From: Pseudomonas nitroreducens
GTDB taxonomy: Bacteria > Pseudomonadota > Gammaproteobacteria > Pseudomonadales > Pseudomonadaceae
DNA: 64,000 bases
Assembly: GCF_014204515.1 (NCBI RefSeq)
Contig: NZ_JACHLI010000017.1
Location: 1-64,000 of the forward strand
Direction of reading: 5' to 3'
Made by a program: the position numbers and the translations under genes. A model generated the notes under the pieces. That model had not been told where the DNA came from. It searched no databases and worked only from the letters and a program-made list of their open reading frames with translations. This document shows positions 10,469 to 18,514 of the stretch, one piece after another. How positions within the stretch are numbered: position 1 is the stretch's first letter; each line of letters starts with the position of its first letter.

Positions 10469-10995
10469 CAGCCTCCCGCCACGCGCAACAGGGCGCGATC
10501 CTGTTTGTCTCGCTGATCATCCTGCTGGTGGTGTCGCTGCTGGCCATTTCCAGCGTCCGCCAGTCCACTCTGGAGTCACGTATCACCGGCAGCGTGATCG
10601 AGGAGAAGCGCCTGTTCAACGGCGCCGAATCCGGACTGCGCAACACCGAAGCGACCATCGCCACCTCGATGCTACCGCCCGACCGCTGTGCCACCACCAT
10701 CGTGCTGCCCTGCCTATGGACCAAAACGCCTACCTATACGCAGGACTTCAGTGACGGCCTGGCCTACACAGGCAAGGGCACCTACCCCGCTGCCACCTCG
10801 GGCATCGACACCAGTGTCAGCCGCTACATGATTTCCGCTCCTACGGGAGATGCTGCCGGCCAGACCATGAATCCCGAATACGGGAACATGCTGCTGGGTA
10901 CGGGCACCTTCATGTACGAAGTGAACAGCCGCGCCTCCAGCAACGGGCGCCAGGTTCCGGTGCGCTCGGTAATGGCGCGCGTATTCAACAACTGA
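10465..10995 (+). CDS. pilX: Type IV minor pilin PilX
   Basis: 176 residues. It begins MTASRHAQQG, then AILFVSLIILLVVSLLAIS, the PilX_N prepilin-like helix. As in other PilX proteins, Glu5 is replaced by a non-acidic residue. The next stretch, STLESRITGSVIEEKRLFNGAESGLRNTE, is the family signature. The ATG overlaps the pilW stop. PilX sits with PilW and PilY1 at the pilus tip. Confidence 0.9.
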   Translation: MTASRHAQQGAILFVSLIILLVVSLLAISSVRQSTLESRITGSVIEEKRLFNGAESGLRNTEATIATSMLPPDRCATTIVLPCLWTKTPTYTQDFSDGLAYTGKGTYPAATSGIDTSVSRYMISAPTGDAAGQTMNPEYGNMLLGTGTFMYEVNSRASSNGRQVPVRSVMARVFNN

Positions 10996-11009
10996 CTCCA
11001 GGCCCGACT

Positions 11010-14000
11010 ATGAAGAACCCGACCCGCTTCTCGGCCAAGCTGCACCTGGCCACCCTGTTCGGCCTGGCGCTCGCATCCTGCGTAGCTCGCGCGGATGTGG
11101 ACATCTCCAACACCCCAGTATTCGTCAACGACTCCGTTCCTCCGCTGAACATGCTGGTGATGGGGCGTGACCACAAGCTCTACTACGAGGCCTACAACGA
11201 CGCCTCGGACCTCAACGGTGACGGCATTCTCGACGTGGGCTACAAGGGCTACCTGAGCAAGGCCAACGGTGGCATCGACTACTATGGCTACTTCAACTCC
11301 TACGCCTGCTACGACTACACCGACGGCAAGTTCGTCCCGTCAGTGGCGACCACCAACAAGCAGTGCACCGGCAAGTGGAGCGGCGACTTCCTGAATTACC
11401 TGGCAACCTCGCGCATGGATGCCCTGCGCAAGGTGCTGTACGGCGGATTCCGGGTCGAGGACACCACCACATCTACCGTGCTGCAGGCAGCCTACATCCC
11501 CCAGGACGCGCATACCTGGGGCAAGGAATATCTGAGCGCCGACCACGACGGCTATCAGATCAGCAGCTACACCCCGTTATCGCAGCCCGTACCAGGCTAC
11601 CGCCACCTGTTCGCAGTGACTTCGCTCACTCAGGACACCGGTATTCCGCAGTTGCGCACCCTGACCAATACCACCTTCCGCATCTGGAACTGGGTTTCCA
11701 AGGAGCGCCCGGTAGCTGGCTCGGATTGCGTGAACAGTTCAGGCAGCACCGTGGCCTGTACCAGCGGCGGACCGAGCAACTCCTGGGCTCTGGTGCCGGC
11801 TGACCAATTGTCCAACCTGACCTGGACGATATGGAAAGACAGCGTCGCCACCTCCAATAACAAATCGTCGATGGATACGCTGTTCGGTGCCGCGTACAGC
11901 AATAACAGCACGCGTTGCGGCAACGGCACCCTGCCGTTCAGCAACTTCAACACCGGTCAGAACTTCACCAACCCCTGGACGGGCTCGCGCAACAACAACT
12001 GTACGCAGGATTCCTTCCACACCGAGATACTCGGCACCCTGACACCCTCATTGACCGGAAACTACGAGTTTTCGGTGGACGGTGACGACGCAGTGGAGTT
12101 CCAGATCAACGGCAGCGTCGTCGCTTCGGCCTATGGCGATCACGGCGCTACGGGCGCGGGTGGCAGCGGCACCACCACCAGCGTTTACCTAACCGCCGGC
12201 CAGTCGTACACAATCAAGTATCGTCACGAAGAGAACGGCGGCGACGCCAGCTTCTACCTGTACTGGAAGACCCCGGCCAGCGGTACCAGCGCCATGGTTG
12301 ACCGCAACATCAAGGTAGTGGCCTGCCCGAGCGATGCCACCCTCCGCGAAAGCAACTGCACCGCCTATGGTCAGAGCGGAGTGAAGCCGACCGGGATCCT
12401 CCACGACTACGGCGCCGCCAACAAGATGTACTTCGGCCTGCTTACCGGCTCCTTCCAGAACAACATCAGCGGCGGCGTTCTGCGCAGCAAGATCCAGAGC
12501 TTCGTCAAGGAATACAACACCGCGACCGGCCAGTTCTGCTCCTCGGGCAACAACATCTGTACCAACAGCGATGCGGTCACCAACGGTATCGTGGCCACCA
12601 TCAACAAGCTGCGCATCATCGACTTCAGCTACAGCAGCCAATCCTATGGTTGCGGCTGGATCACCGACCGACCGGTCTCCCAGAGCGACACCTGCTACAT
12701 GTGGGGCAACCCGATCGGCGAGATGATGTATGAGACCCTGCGCTACTTCTCCGGCGCCACCGCGCCCACCAGCTCGTACGATTACGGCAGCGGTTCGAGC
12801 AAGGACGCAGACCTGGGCCTGCCCCGCATCGGCACCTGGACCCCGCCCTATCGCTCCAGCACCAACACCTCGGGCTATCCGCTGTGCTCTGTGCCGGCGA
12901 TGACGGTCATCAGCGACATCAACCCGTCCTATGACTTCAAATTACCAGGCAGCAACTGGTCCACTGCGGTTTCCGCGCCGTCCAGCGGACCTCTGGCAGG
13001 ACTGAACGTTTCCACCGAGGCCGACGCCATCTGGGCCAAGGAGGGTGGCGGCAGTCGCAGCATTTTCATCGGTGAGTCCAATGGCGTGGTCGACAACGCC
13101 CCAACGCCCAAGAGCGTGGTCAACCTCTCCACCGTGCGCGGCCTCGCCCCCGAAGAGCCGAGCAAGCAAGGTACCTACTACTCGGCCGCGGTCGCCCATT
13201 ACGGCGCGCGTACCGAAATCGGTGGAACCAAGAAGGTCCTGACCTACGCGGTGGCCCTCGCCTCGCCGCTGCCAACCATCAAGTTCCCGGTAACCAGTAG
13301 CGGAACCACCAGCATCGTCACTGTGGTCCCCTTTGCGAAATCCGTAGGCGGTAGCGGCATCAGCGCGACGGCGAACTTCCAGCCTACCGACCAGATCGTC
13401 GACTACTACGTGGAGACCTTCGCCAATACCTCGCCCTCCTGCAACGGCGGTACCGTCAGCATCGTCAGCGATTGCGACGCGACGGTGAACGGTGGACGCC
13501 CCTACGCCAAGTTCCGTATCAACTACGAGGACGTGGAACAGGGTGCAGACCACGACATGGATGCCATCGCCGTCTATGAGCTGCTGGTCAACGCCCAAGG
13601 CAAGCTGGTCATCAACATGACCTCCGAATACGCTGCCGGTGGTATCGACCAGCACATGGGCTATGTCATCTCGGGCACTACCCGCGATGGCATCTACCTG
13701 GAGGTAAAAGACCAGGGCGGTTCCAACGTGGCTTACAAGCTGGACACCCCGGCGAACCAGGCTCCGGGCTACTGCAACGTATCCAGCAAACCGTCGGAGT
13801 GCACCCTGACCGCATTGAACTCCAGCCGGACCTTCGACATTTCCGGCAACGCGGCCGCCTCCTTCCTGCAGAACCCGCTGTGGTACGCAGCGAAGTATGG
13901 GACCACCTCGGCCAACCCGGATGCCGACGGCGACGGCGTGCCGGACAACTACTTCCTGGTGACCAACGCCCTGACCCTGAAGGAACAGCTGAACAAGGCG

Positions 14001-15992
14001 TTCAACGACATCTACCAGCGCAACAGCTCGGTCTCGGCCCCCACCGTGGACCGCATGCAGGCCGGCGCCTCAGTGGCCGACGATCGCTCGGTGTATCGCA
14101 CCAACTTCAAGGTGGAAGATTGGTCGGGAGACCTGATCAAGGAAACCGTCAGTCCGGTGGATGGCAGTCGCACGGTCAACTGGCACGCTACTGTGCCGAC
14201 CAGCCGGAGCATCAAGTTCAAGGGCTCCTCCGGCTCGCTGGTCGACCTGACCTACGCCAACCTGGCTGGCATCTCCTACAACGGTACTTCGCTGCAAGGC
14301 ACGCTGACTCAGGGCCAACTGAGCTATGTGCTCGGTTCGCGGACCGGTGAAGGCACCGATTATCGCCGCCGCGACTCGCTGCTCGGCGACATCGTCAACT
14401 CCAGCGTCGCCGTGGTTTCCGGCGCGCAGTACCTGGCCTACCTGGCGGGCAGCATCGACGGGGGCTACACCAAGTACCAGACCTTCATCACTGCCAAGAG
14501 GAATCGCGCCAAGCGCATTTACGTGGGCGCCAACGACGGCATGCTGCACGTGTTCGATGACAATGGTGCCGAAGTCTTCGCCTACGTACCTCGCGCCGTC
14601 ATTCCCAACCTGCAATATCTCAGCAGCCGCGACTACACCGCCGCGCAACACCGCTGGTATGTAGACGGCGCCCTCACCGTGCGCGATGTGTACTTCGACG
14701 ATGACTGGCATACCGTACTGATCGGCAACCTGGGTGCCGGCGGCCGCTCGGTGTTTGCCCTGGACATCACCGACCCTGGCAACATCTCGCTGCTCTGGGA
14801 GTTCAGTGAAGAAACCGCGGCCAGCAAGGACAGCACCAATACCAACCTGAGCAACATGGGTTACAGCATCCCCACCCCGGTCGTCGCTCGCCTGCACAGC
14901 GGCCAGTGGGGTGTACTCATCCCCAACGGCTACAACAGCCCGAACAACGGCAGCGGCAAGGCGGTGATGTTCGTCCTCGACATCAAGACCGGAGCGGTGC
15001 TGAAGACTCTGGTCGGCCAAGGTGCTGCCGGCACCAACGGCTTGTCCAGCATTCGTGGCGCCGACAACAACGGCGACGGCATCATCGACTACGCCTACGC
15101 CGGCGACCTGCAGGGCAACCTGTGGCGCTTCGACCTGCTCGACACCAACTCGGCCACGCCGTTCGCCAGTACCACGGTTGCAGCCTCGACTTTCAAGGTG
15201 TCCTTCGGCGGCACGCCGCTGTTTACCGCGAAAGACGGCGCCACCAGCTCCGCCGTCGCACAGCCGATCACGGCGCCGCCGTCGCTGGTCCGCCATCCGT
15301 CGCTGACCGGGTATCTGGTCATTTTCGGTACCGGCCGCTACCTGGGCACGACCGACAAGACGTCGCCATTCCAGGTGCAGTCGCTGTACGGCGTCTGGGA
15401 TAAACAGACGGCAGGAGAAGCGGCGGCCACCACGCCATCGCTGACCCGCGCCAACCTGCAGGTGCAATCCTTTACTTCGCAGGTCAACGGTGCATCCTTC
15501 AGCAATCCGGACAGCTCCACCTCGGTCAGCCAGGATATTCGCCTGCTGAGCCAGACAGCGGTGGACTGGACAACCAAGAGTGGCTGGTACCTGGACTGGC
15601 GCGTCGGCACCACCGGCGCGGCAGTGGTTGGCGAACGGGTGGTCGACGAAATGGCTGCCCGCGGCCAGGTGCTCTTCGTCAATACCCGGACACCCAACCT
15701 GGATGTCTGCCAGGCCGGGGTGGAGGGCTGGTCCTACGGCATCGATCCGTTCACCGGTGGACGCTCCAGCTTCAATGTGTTCGACTTCAACCAGAACTCG
15801 AAGATAGACAGCGGCGATGCCTATACCAGCGGCAACACCAGCAGCGTGGTCAGCGGCTACAAGACTCCAGCTGGCGGTTCGGCGCTTTCTGGCGACTTGC
15901 GCTTCACCTCCGATGGCGCCCCGATGAAGGTCAACTTCGGTCCGGAATCCACCGGTCGTCAGTCCTGGCGCGTGATCCCACAAGGCAATTGA
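11010..15992 (+). CDS. pilY1: Large PilY1/PilC-type pilus tip protein with PA14-like insert
   Basis: 1660 residues, against 1163 for P. aeruginosa PAO1 PilY1. A Sec signal peptide covers about residues 1-28 (ends VARA). Residues about 305-425 resemble a PA14 domain (LTGNYEFSVDGDDAVEFQING, then AGQSYTIKYRHEENGGDASFYLYW). No MIDAS-type DxSxS motif of a von Willebrand A domain is seen. The C-terminal PilC/PilY1 beta-propeller starts near residue 1000 (RIYVGANDGMLHVFDD) and holds the calcium loop D1352-N-N-G-D1356-G-I-I-D1360. Two similar loops lie at D67-D75 and D971-D979. PilY1 caps the pilus and controls extension/retraction and adhesion. It sits 14 bases after pilX. Confidence 0.9.
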   Translation: MKNPTRFSAKLHLATLFGLALASCVARADVDISNTPVFVNDSVPPLNMLVMGRDHKLYYEAYNDASDLNGDGILDVGYKGYLSKANGGIDYYGYFNSYACYDYTDGKFVPSVATTNKQCTGKWSGDFLNYLATSRMDALRKVLYGGFRVEDTTTSTVLQAAYIPQDAHTWGKEYLSADHDGYQISSYTPLSQPVPGYRHLFAVTSLTQDTGIPQLRTLTNTTFRIWNWVSKERPVAGSDCVNSSGSTVACTSGGPSNSWALVPADQLSNLTWTIWKDSVATSNNKSSMDTLFGAAYSNNSTRCGNGTLPFSNFNTGQNFTNPWTGSRNNNCTQDSFHTEILGTLTPSLTGNYEFSVDGDDAVEFQINGSVVASAYGDHGATGAGGSGTTTSVYLTAGQSYTIKYRHEENGGDASFYLYWKTPASGTSAMVDRNIKVVACPSDATLRESNCTAYGQSGVKPTGILHDYGAANKMYFGLLTGSFQNNISGGVLRSKIQSFVKEYNTATGQFCSSGNNICTNSDAVTNGIVATINKLRIIDFSYSSQSYGCGWITDRPVSQSDTCYMWGNPIGEMMYETLRYFSGATAPTSSYDYGSGSSKDADLGLPRIGTWTPPYRSSTNTSGYPLCSVPAMTVISDINPSYDFKLPGSNWSTAVSAPSSGPLAGLNVSTEADAIWAKEGGGSRSIFIGESNGVVDNAPTPKSVVNLSTVRGLAPEEPSKQGTYYSAAVAHYGARTEIGGTKKVLTYAVALASPLPTIKFPVTSSGTTSIVTVVPFAKSVGGSGISATANFQPTDQIVDYYVETFANTSPSCNGGTVSIVSDCDATVNGGRPYAKFRINYEDVEQGADHDMDAIAVYELLVNAQGKLVINMTSEYAAGGIDQHMGYVISGTTRDGIYLEVKDQGGSNVAYKLDTPANQAPGYCNVSSKPSECTLTALNSSRTFDISGNAAASFLQNPLWYAAKYGTTSANPDADGDGVPDNYFLVTNALTLKEQLNKAFNDIYQRNSSVSAPTVDRMQAGASVADDRSVYRTNFKVEDWSGDLIKETVSPVDGSRTVNWHATVPTSRSIKFKGSSGSLVDLTYANLAGISYNGTSLQGTLTQGQLSYVLGSRTGEGTDYRRRDSLLGDIVNSSVAVVSGAQYLAYLAGSIDGGYTKYQTFITAKRNRAKRIYVGANDGMLHVFDDNGAEVFAYVPRAVIPNLQYLSSRDYTAAQHRWYVDGALTVRDVYFDDDWHTVLIGNLGAGGRSVFALDITDPGNISLLWEFSEETAASKDSTNTNLSNMGYSIPTPVVARLHSGQWGVLIPNGYNSPNNGSGKAVMFVLDIKTGAVLKTLVGQGAAGTNGLSSIRGADNNGDGIIDYAYAGDLQGNLWRFDLLDTNSATPFASTTVAASTFKVSFGGTPLFTAKDGATSSAVAQPITAPPSLVRHPSLTGYLVIFGTGRYLGTTDKTSPFQVQSLYGVWDKQTAGEAAATTPSLTRANLQVQSFTSQVNGASFSNPDSSTSVSQDIRLLSQTAVDWTTKSGWYLDWRVGTTGAAVVGERVVDEMAARGQVLFVNTRTPNLDVCQAGVEGWSYGIDPFTGGRSSFNVFDFNQNSKIDSGDAYTSGNTSSVVSGYKTPAGGSALSGDLRFTSDGAPMKVNFGPESTGRQSWRVIPQGN

Positions 15993-16009
15993 GAGAAGAG
16001 GCAGTATCC

Positions 16010-16450
16010 ATGACAGCGCAACGTGGCTTCACGCTGATCGAGCTGATGATCACCGTGGTGATCATCTCGATCCTGGCGGCCATCGCCTACCCGAGCTACC
16101 AGCAGTACATCCTGCGCGGCAACCGTGCCGAAGGGCAGGCGCTGCTCAACGATGCCGCTGCCCGCCAGGAGCGTTACTTCGCACAGAACAACGCCTACAC
16201 CAACGACCTGAGCAAGCTGAACATGCGCAACAGCAGCGGCAGCGGCACCACCGCCACCGTACAGTCTGATACCGGTCTCTACGCCCTGACCCTGAGCACA
16301 ACCGCCGCCAACTCCGGTGGTTATCTGTTGACCGCCACGCCTCGCAAGGCTCCGCAGACGTCGGATAGCAAGTGCACCACGCTGACCCTTAATGCGCTGG
16401 GGACCAAGGGCTCTTCAGGCTCGGCCGCCGCCGCCGACTGCTGGAAGTAA
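16010..16450 (+). CDS. pilE: Type IV minor pilin PilE
   Basis: 146 residues from ATG 16010; an in-frame ATG at 15989 overlaps pilY1 and would add a non-leader extension. Leader MTAQRG precedes FTLIELMITVVIISILAAIAYPSYQQYILRGNRAEGQ, with Phe1 and Glu5. The C-terminus has the disulfide pair (SKCTTLTLN and DCWK). It follows pilY1 directly: no pilY2 gene is present, unlike the PAO1 order. Confidence 0.93.
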   Translation: MTAQRGFTLIELMITVVIISILAAIAYPSYQQYILRGNRAEGQALLNDAAARQERYFAQNNAYTNDLSKLNMRNSSGSGTTATVQSDTGLYALTLSTTAANSGGYLLTATPRKAPQTSDSKCTTLTLNALGTKGSSGSAAAADCWK

Positions 16451-16463
16451 TTCCTGCGACCAT

Positions 16464-16494
16464 AAAAAAGCCCGATCAACCGATCGGGCTTTTT
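16464..16494. terminator. Bidirectional intrinsic terminator between pilE and ispH
   Basis: The stem AAAAAAGCCCGATC (16464-16477) pairs with GATCGGGCTTTTT across an AACC loop. U tracts form on both strands, so it can serve the convergent pilE and ispH transcripts. Confidence 0.92.
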
Positions 16495-16517
16495 CTTGTC
16501 CGCTTTCTGGGCCCGGC

Positions 16518-17462
16518 TCAGAGCGCCTTGACCCGCAGCTCCTTGGGCATCGAGAAGGTGATGTTCTCCTCGCGGCCGTCCAGTTCCACCTCGGGCTCGG
16601 CGCCCCAGTCGCGCAGTTGCTGGATCACGCCGCGCACCAGCACTTCCGGGGCGGAGGCGCCGGCGGTGATGCCGATGCGCTGTACGCCGTCGAACCACTC
16701 TTTCTGCATGTCCTCGGCGCCGTCGATCAGGTAGCCGGGGGTGCCCATGCGTTCGGCCAGTTCGCGCAGGCGGTTGGAGTTGGAGCTGTTCGGGCTGCCC
16801 ACCACCAGCACCAGGTCGCACTGGTCGGCCAGTTCCTTCACTGCGTCCTGGCGGTTCTGGGTGGCATAGCAGATGTCGTTCTTGCGCGGGCCCATGATCG
16901 CGGGGAATTTCGCGCGCAGGGCATCGATCACCCGGGAGGTGTCGTCCATCGACAGGGTGGTCTGGGTGACGAAGTGCAGCGCTTCGGGGTTGCGCACTTC
17001 CAACGCGGCGACATCGTCCTCGTCTTCCACCAGGTAGATCGCGCCACCGTTGGAATCGTCGTACTGGCCCATGGTGCCTTCGACTTCCGGGTGGCCTTCG
17101 TGGCCGATCAGGATGCACTCGTGGCCGTCGCGGCTGTAGCGCACGACTTCCAGGTGCACCTTGGTGACCAGCGGGCAAGTGGCGTCGAAGACCTTCAGAC
17201 CGCGGCTCTCGGCTTCCTTGCGCACGGCCTGGGAAACGCCGTGGGCGCTGAAGATGACGATGGTGTCGTCCGGCACCTGGTCGAGCTCCTCGACGAACAC
17301 GGCGCCGCGGTTGCGCAGGTTCTCCACCACGAACTTGTTGTGCACCACTTCATGGCGCACGTATATCGGCGGGCCGAAGACGTCGAGGGCGCGGTTGACG
17401 ATCTCGATCGCCCGGTCGACGCCGGCACAGAAGCCGCGGGGATTGGCGAGTTTGATTTGCAT
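16518..17462 (-). CDS. ispH: 4-hydroxy-3-methylbut-2-enyl diphosphate reductase IspH (LytB)
   Basis: 314 residues. The three cysteines that hold the iron-sulfur cluster are visible in GFCAGVDRA (Cys12), DATCPLVTK and NDICYATQNRQ, with the substrate motif SSNSNRL near the C-terminal third. IspH makes IPP and DMAPP in the last step of the MEP isoprenoid pathway; ispB, which uses the product, is also in this window. It is the last gene of the murJ-ribF-ileS-lspA-fkpB-ispH run, 97 bases after fkpB. Confidence 0.97.
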   Translation of the reverse strand: MQIKLANPRGFCAGVDRAIEIVNRALDVFGPPIYVRHEVVHNKFVVENLRNRGAVFVEELDQVPDDTIVIFSAHGVSQAVRKEAESRGLKVFDATCPLVTKVHLEVVRYSRDGHECILIGHEGHPEVEGTMGQYDDSNGGAIYLVEDEDDVAALEVRNPEALHFVTQTTLSMDDTSRVIDALRAKFPAIMGPRKNDICYATQNRQDAVKELADQCDLVLVVGSPNSSNSNRLRELAERMGTPGYLIDGAEDMQKEWFDGVQRIGITAGASAPEVLVRGVIQQLRDWGAEPEVELDGREENITFSMPKELRVKAL

Positions 17463-17559
17463 GGTGGCCTCGGGTGCTACGCAAGCCGGCCCACGAGGGG
17501 CCGGTAGGAATACTTCGCCTCAAGCGCAACGGCCCGCCATTGACGGGCCGCGCAGCCAG

Positions 17560-18012
17560 TCAGGCTGGTTGTACGTCGATGATATCGACTTCGAAGGCCA
17601 GCGTTTTACCGGCCAGCGGATGGTTGAAGTCGATGGTGACGTGCTGCTCGTCGAACTCTTTCACAACGCCCGGCAGCTCGGTCTTGGCGGCGTCGTTGAA
17701 GATCACCAGCAAGCCCTCGGCCAGCTCCATGCCTTCGAACTGGTCGCGCGGCATGACTTGCAGGTTGGCCGGGTTCGGTTGGCCGAAGCCATTCTCCGGC
17801 TCGATGGTCAGGGTGCGCTTGTCGCCGGCCTTGAGGCCGAACAGCGCCTGCTCGAAGCCCGGCAGCAGGTTGCCGTCACCGACCTTGAAGGTGGCCGGCT
17901 GCTTGTCGAAGGTGCTGTCGACGACGTTGCCGTCATCGAGTTTCAGGGCGAAATGCAGGGTGACCTTCGAGTCGCCGCCAATGCGCTGAATGGTGTCAGA
18001 GGAATCAACCAT
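17560..18012 (-). CDS. fkpB: FKBP-type peptidyl-prolyl isomerase FkpB (SlpA-like)
   Basis: 150 residues from ATG 18012 (MVDSSDTIQRIGG). It has the SlpA-type FKBP pattern LDDGNVVDSTFDKQPATFKVGDGNLLPGFEQAL, then an insert-in-flap domain and HPLAGKTLAFEVDI, with the FKBP fold interrupted as in SlyD/SlpA. It is cytoplasmic, since there is no signal peptide. The start overlaps the lspA stop. The gene order ileS-lspA-fkpB-ispH is widely conserved in Gammaproteobacteria. Confidence 0.93.
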   Translation of the reverse strand: MVDSSDTIQRIGGDSKVTLHFALKLDDGNVVDSTFDKQPATFKVGDGNLLPGFEQALFGLKAGDKRTLTIEPENGFGQPNPANLQVMPRDQFEGMELAEGLLVIFNDAAKTELPGVVKEFDEQHVTIDFNHPLAGKTLAFEVDIIDVQPA

Positions 18013-18514
18013 TGGCGGTCTCTCCGGAGTTCTTCGATTTGAACATGTCCAGCGCCAGCATGATGGCGCCGACGGTGATGGCGCTGTCGGCCAGGTTGAA
18101 GGCCGGGAAGCGCCACTGGTTCTGCCAGTGCACGAGGATGAAGTCCACCACGTGACCCAGGACCATGCGGTCATACAGGTTGCCCAGTGCACCGCCCAGC
18201 ACCAGGGCCAGGGCGATGGCCAGCCAGGTCTCGCCGCGCTTCAGGCGCTTGAGCCAGACCACCAGCACGATGCTGACGACGACGGCGATCAGGGCGAACA
18301 GCCAGCGCTGCCAGCCCGAGCTGTCGGCCAGGAAGCTGAAGGCGGCGCCGGTGTTGTAGGCCAGGGTCCAGCTGAACAGGTCGGGAATGACCACGATCTG
18401 CTGGTACATGGTCAGCTCGGCCTGGAAGAAGGCCTTGGTGACCTGGTCCAGCACGAACACGAGCACGGTGATCCACAGCCAGGGCAGACGGCCGAAACGA
18501 TCGGCGTTAGGCAT
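18005..18514 (-). CDS. lspA: Lipoprotein signal peptidase LspA
   Basis: 169 residues from ATG 18514 (MPNADRFGRLPW). Four membrane segments are seen, with the aspartyl protease motifs GGALGNLYDRM and FNLADSAI holding the two catalytic aspartates. LspA cuts signal peptides from diacylated prolipoproteins such as BamD. It overlaps the ileS stop by 8 bases and the fkpB start by 8 bases. Confidence 0.96.
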   Translation of the reverse strand: MPNADRFGRLPWLWITVLVFVLDQVTKAFFQAELTMYQQIVVIPDLFSWTLAYNTGAAFSFLADSSGWQRWLFALIAVVVSIVLVVWLKRLKRGETWLAIALALVLGGALGNLYDRMVLGHVVDFILVHWQNQWRFPAFNLADSAITVGAIMLALDMFKSKNSGETANG

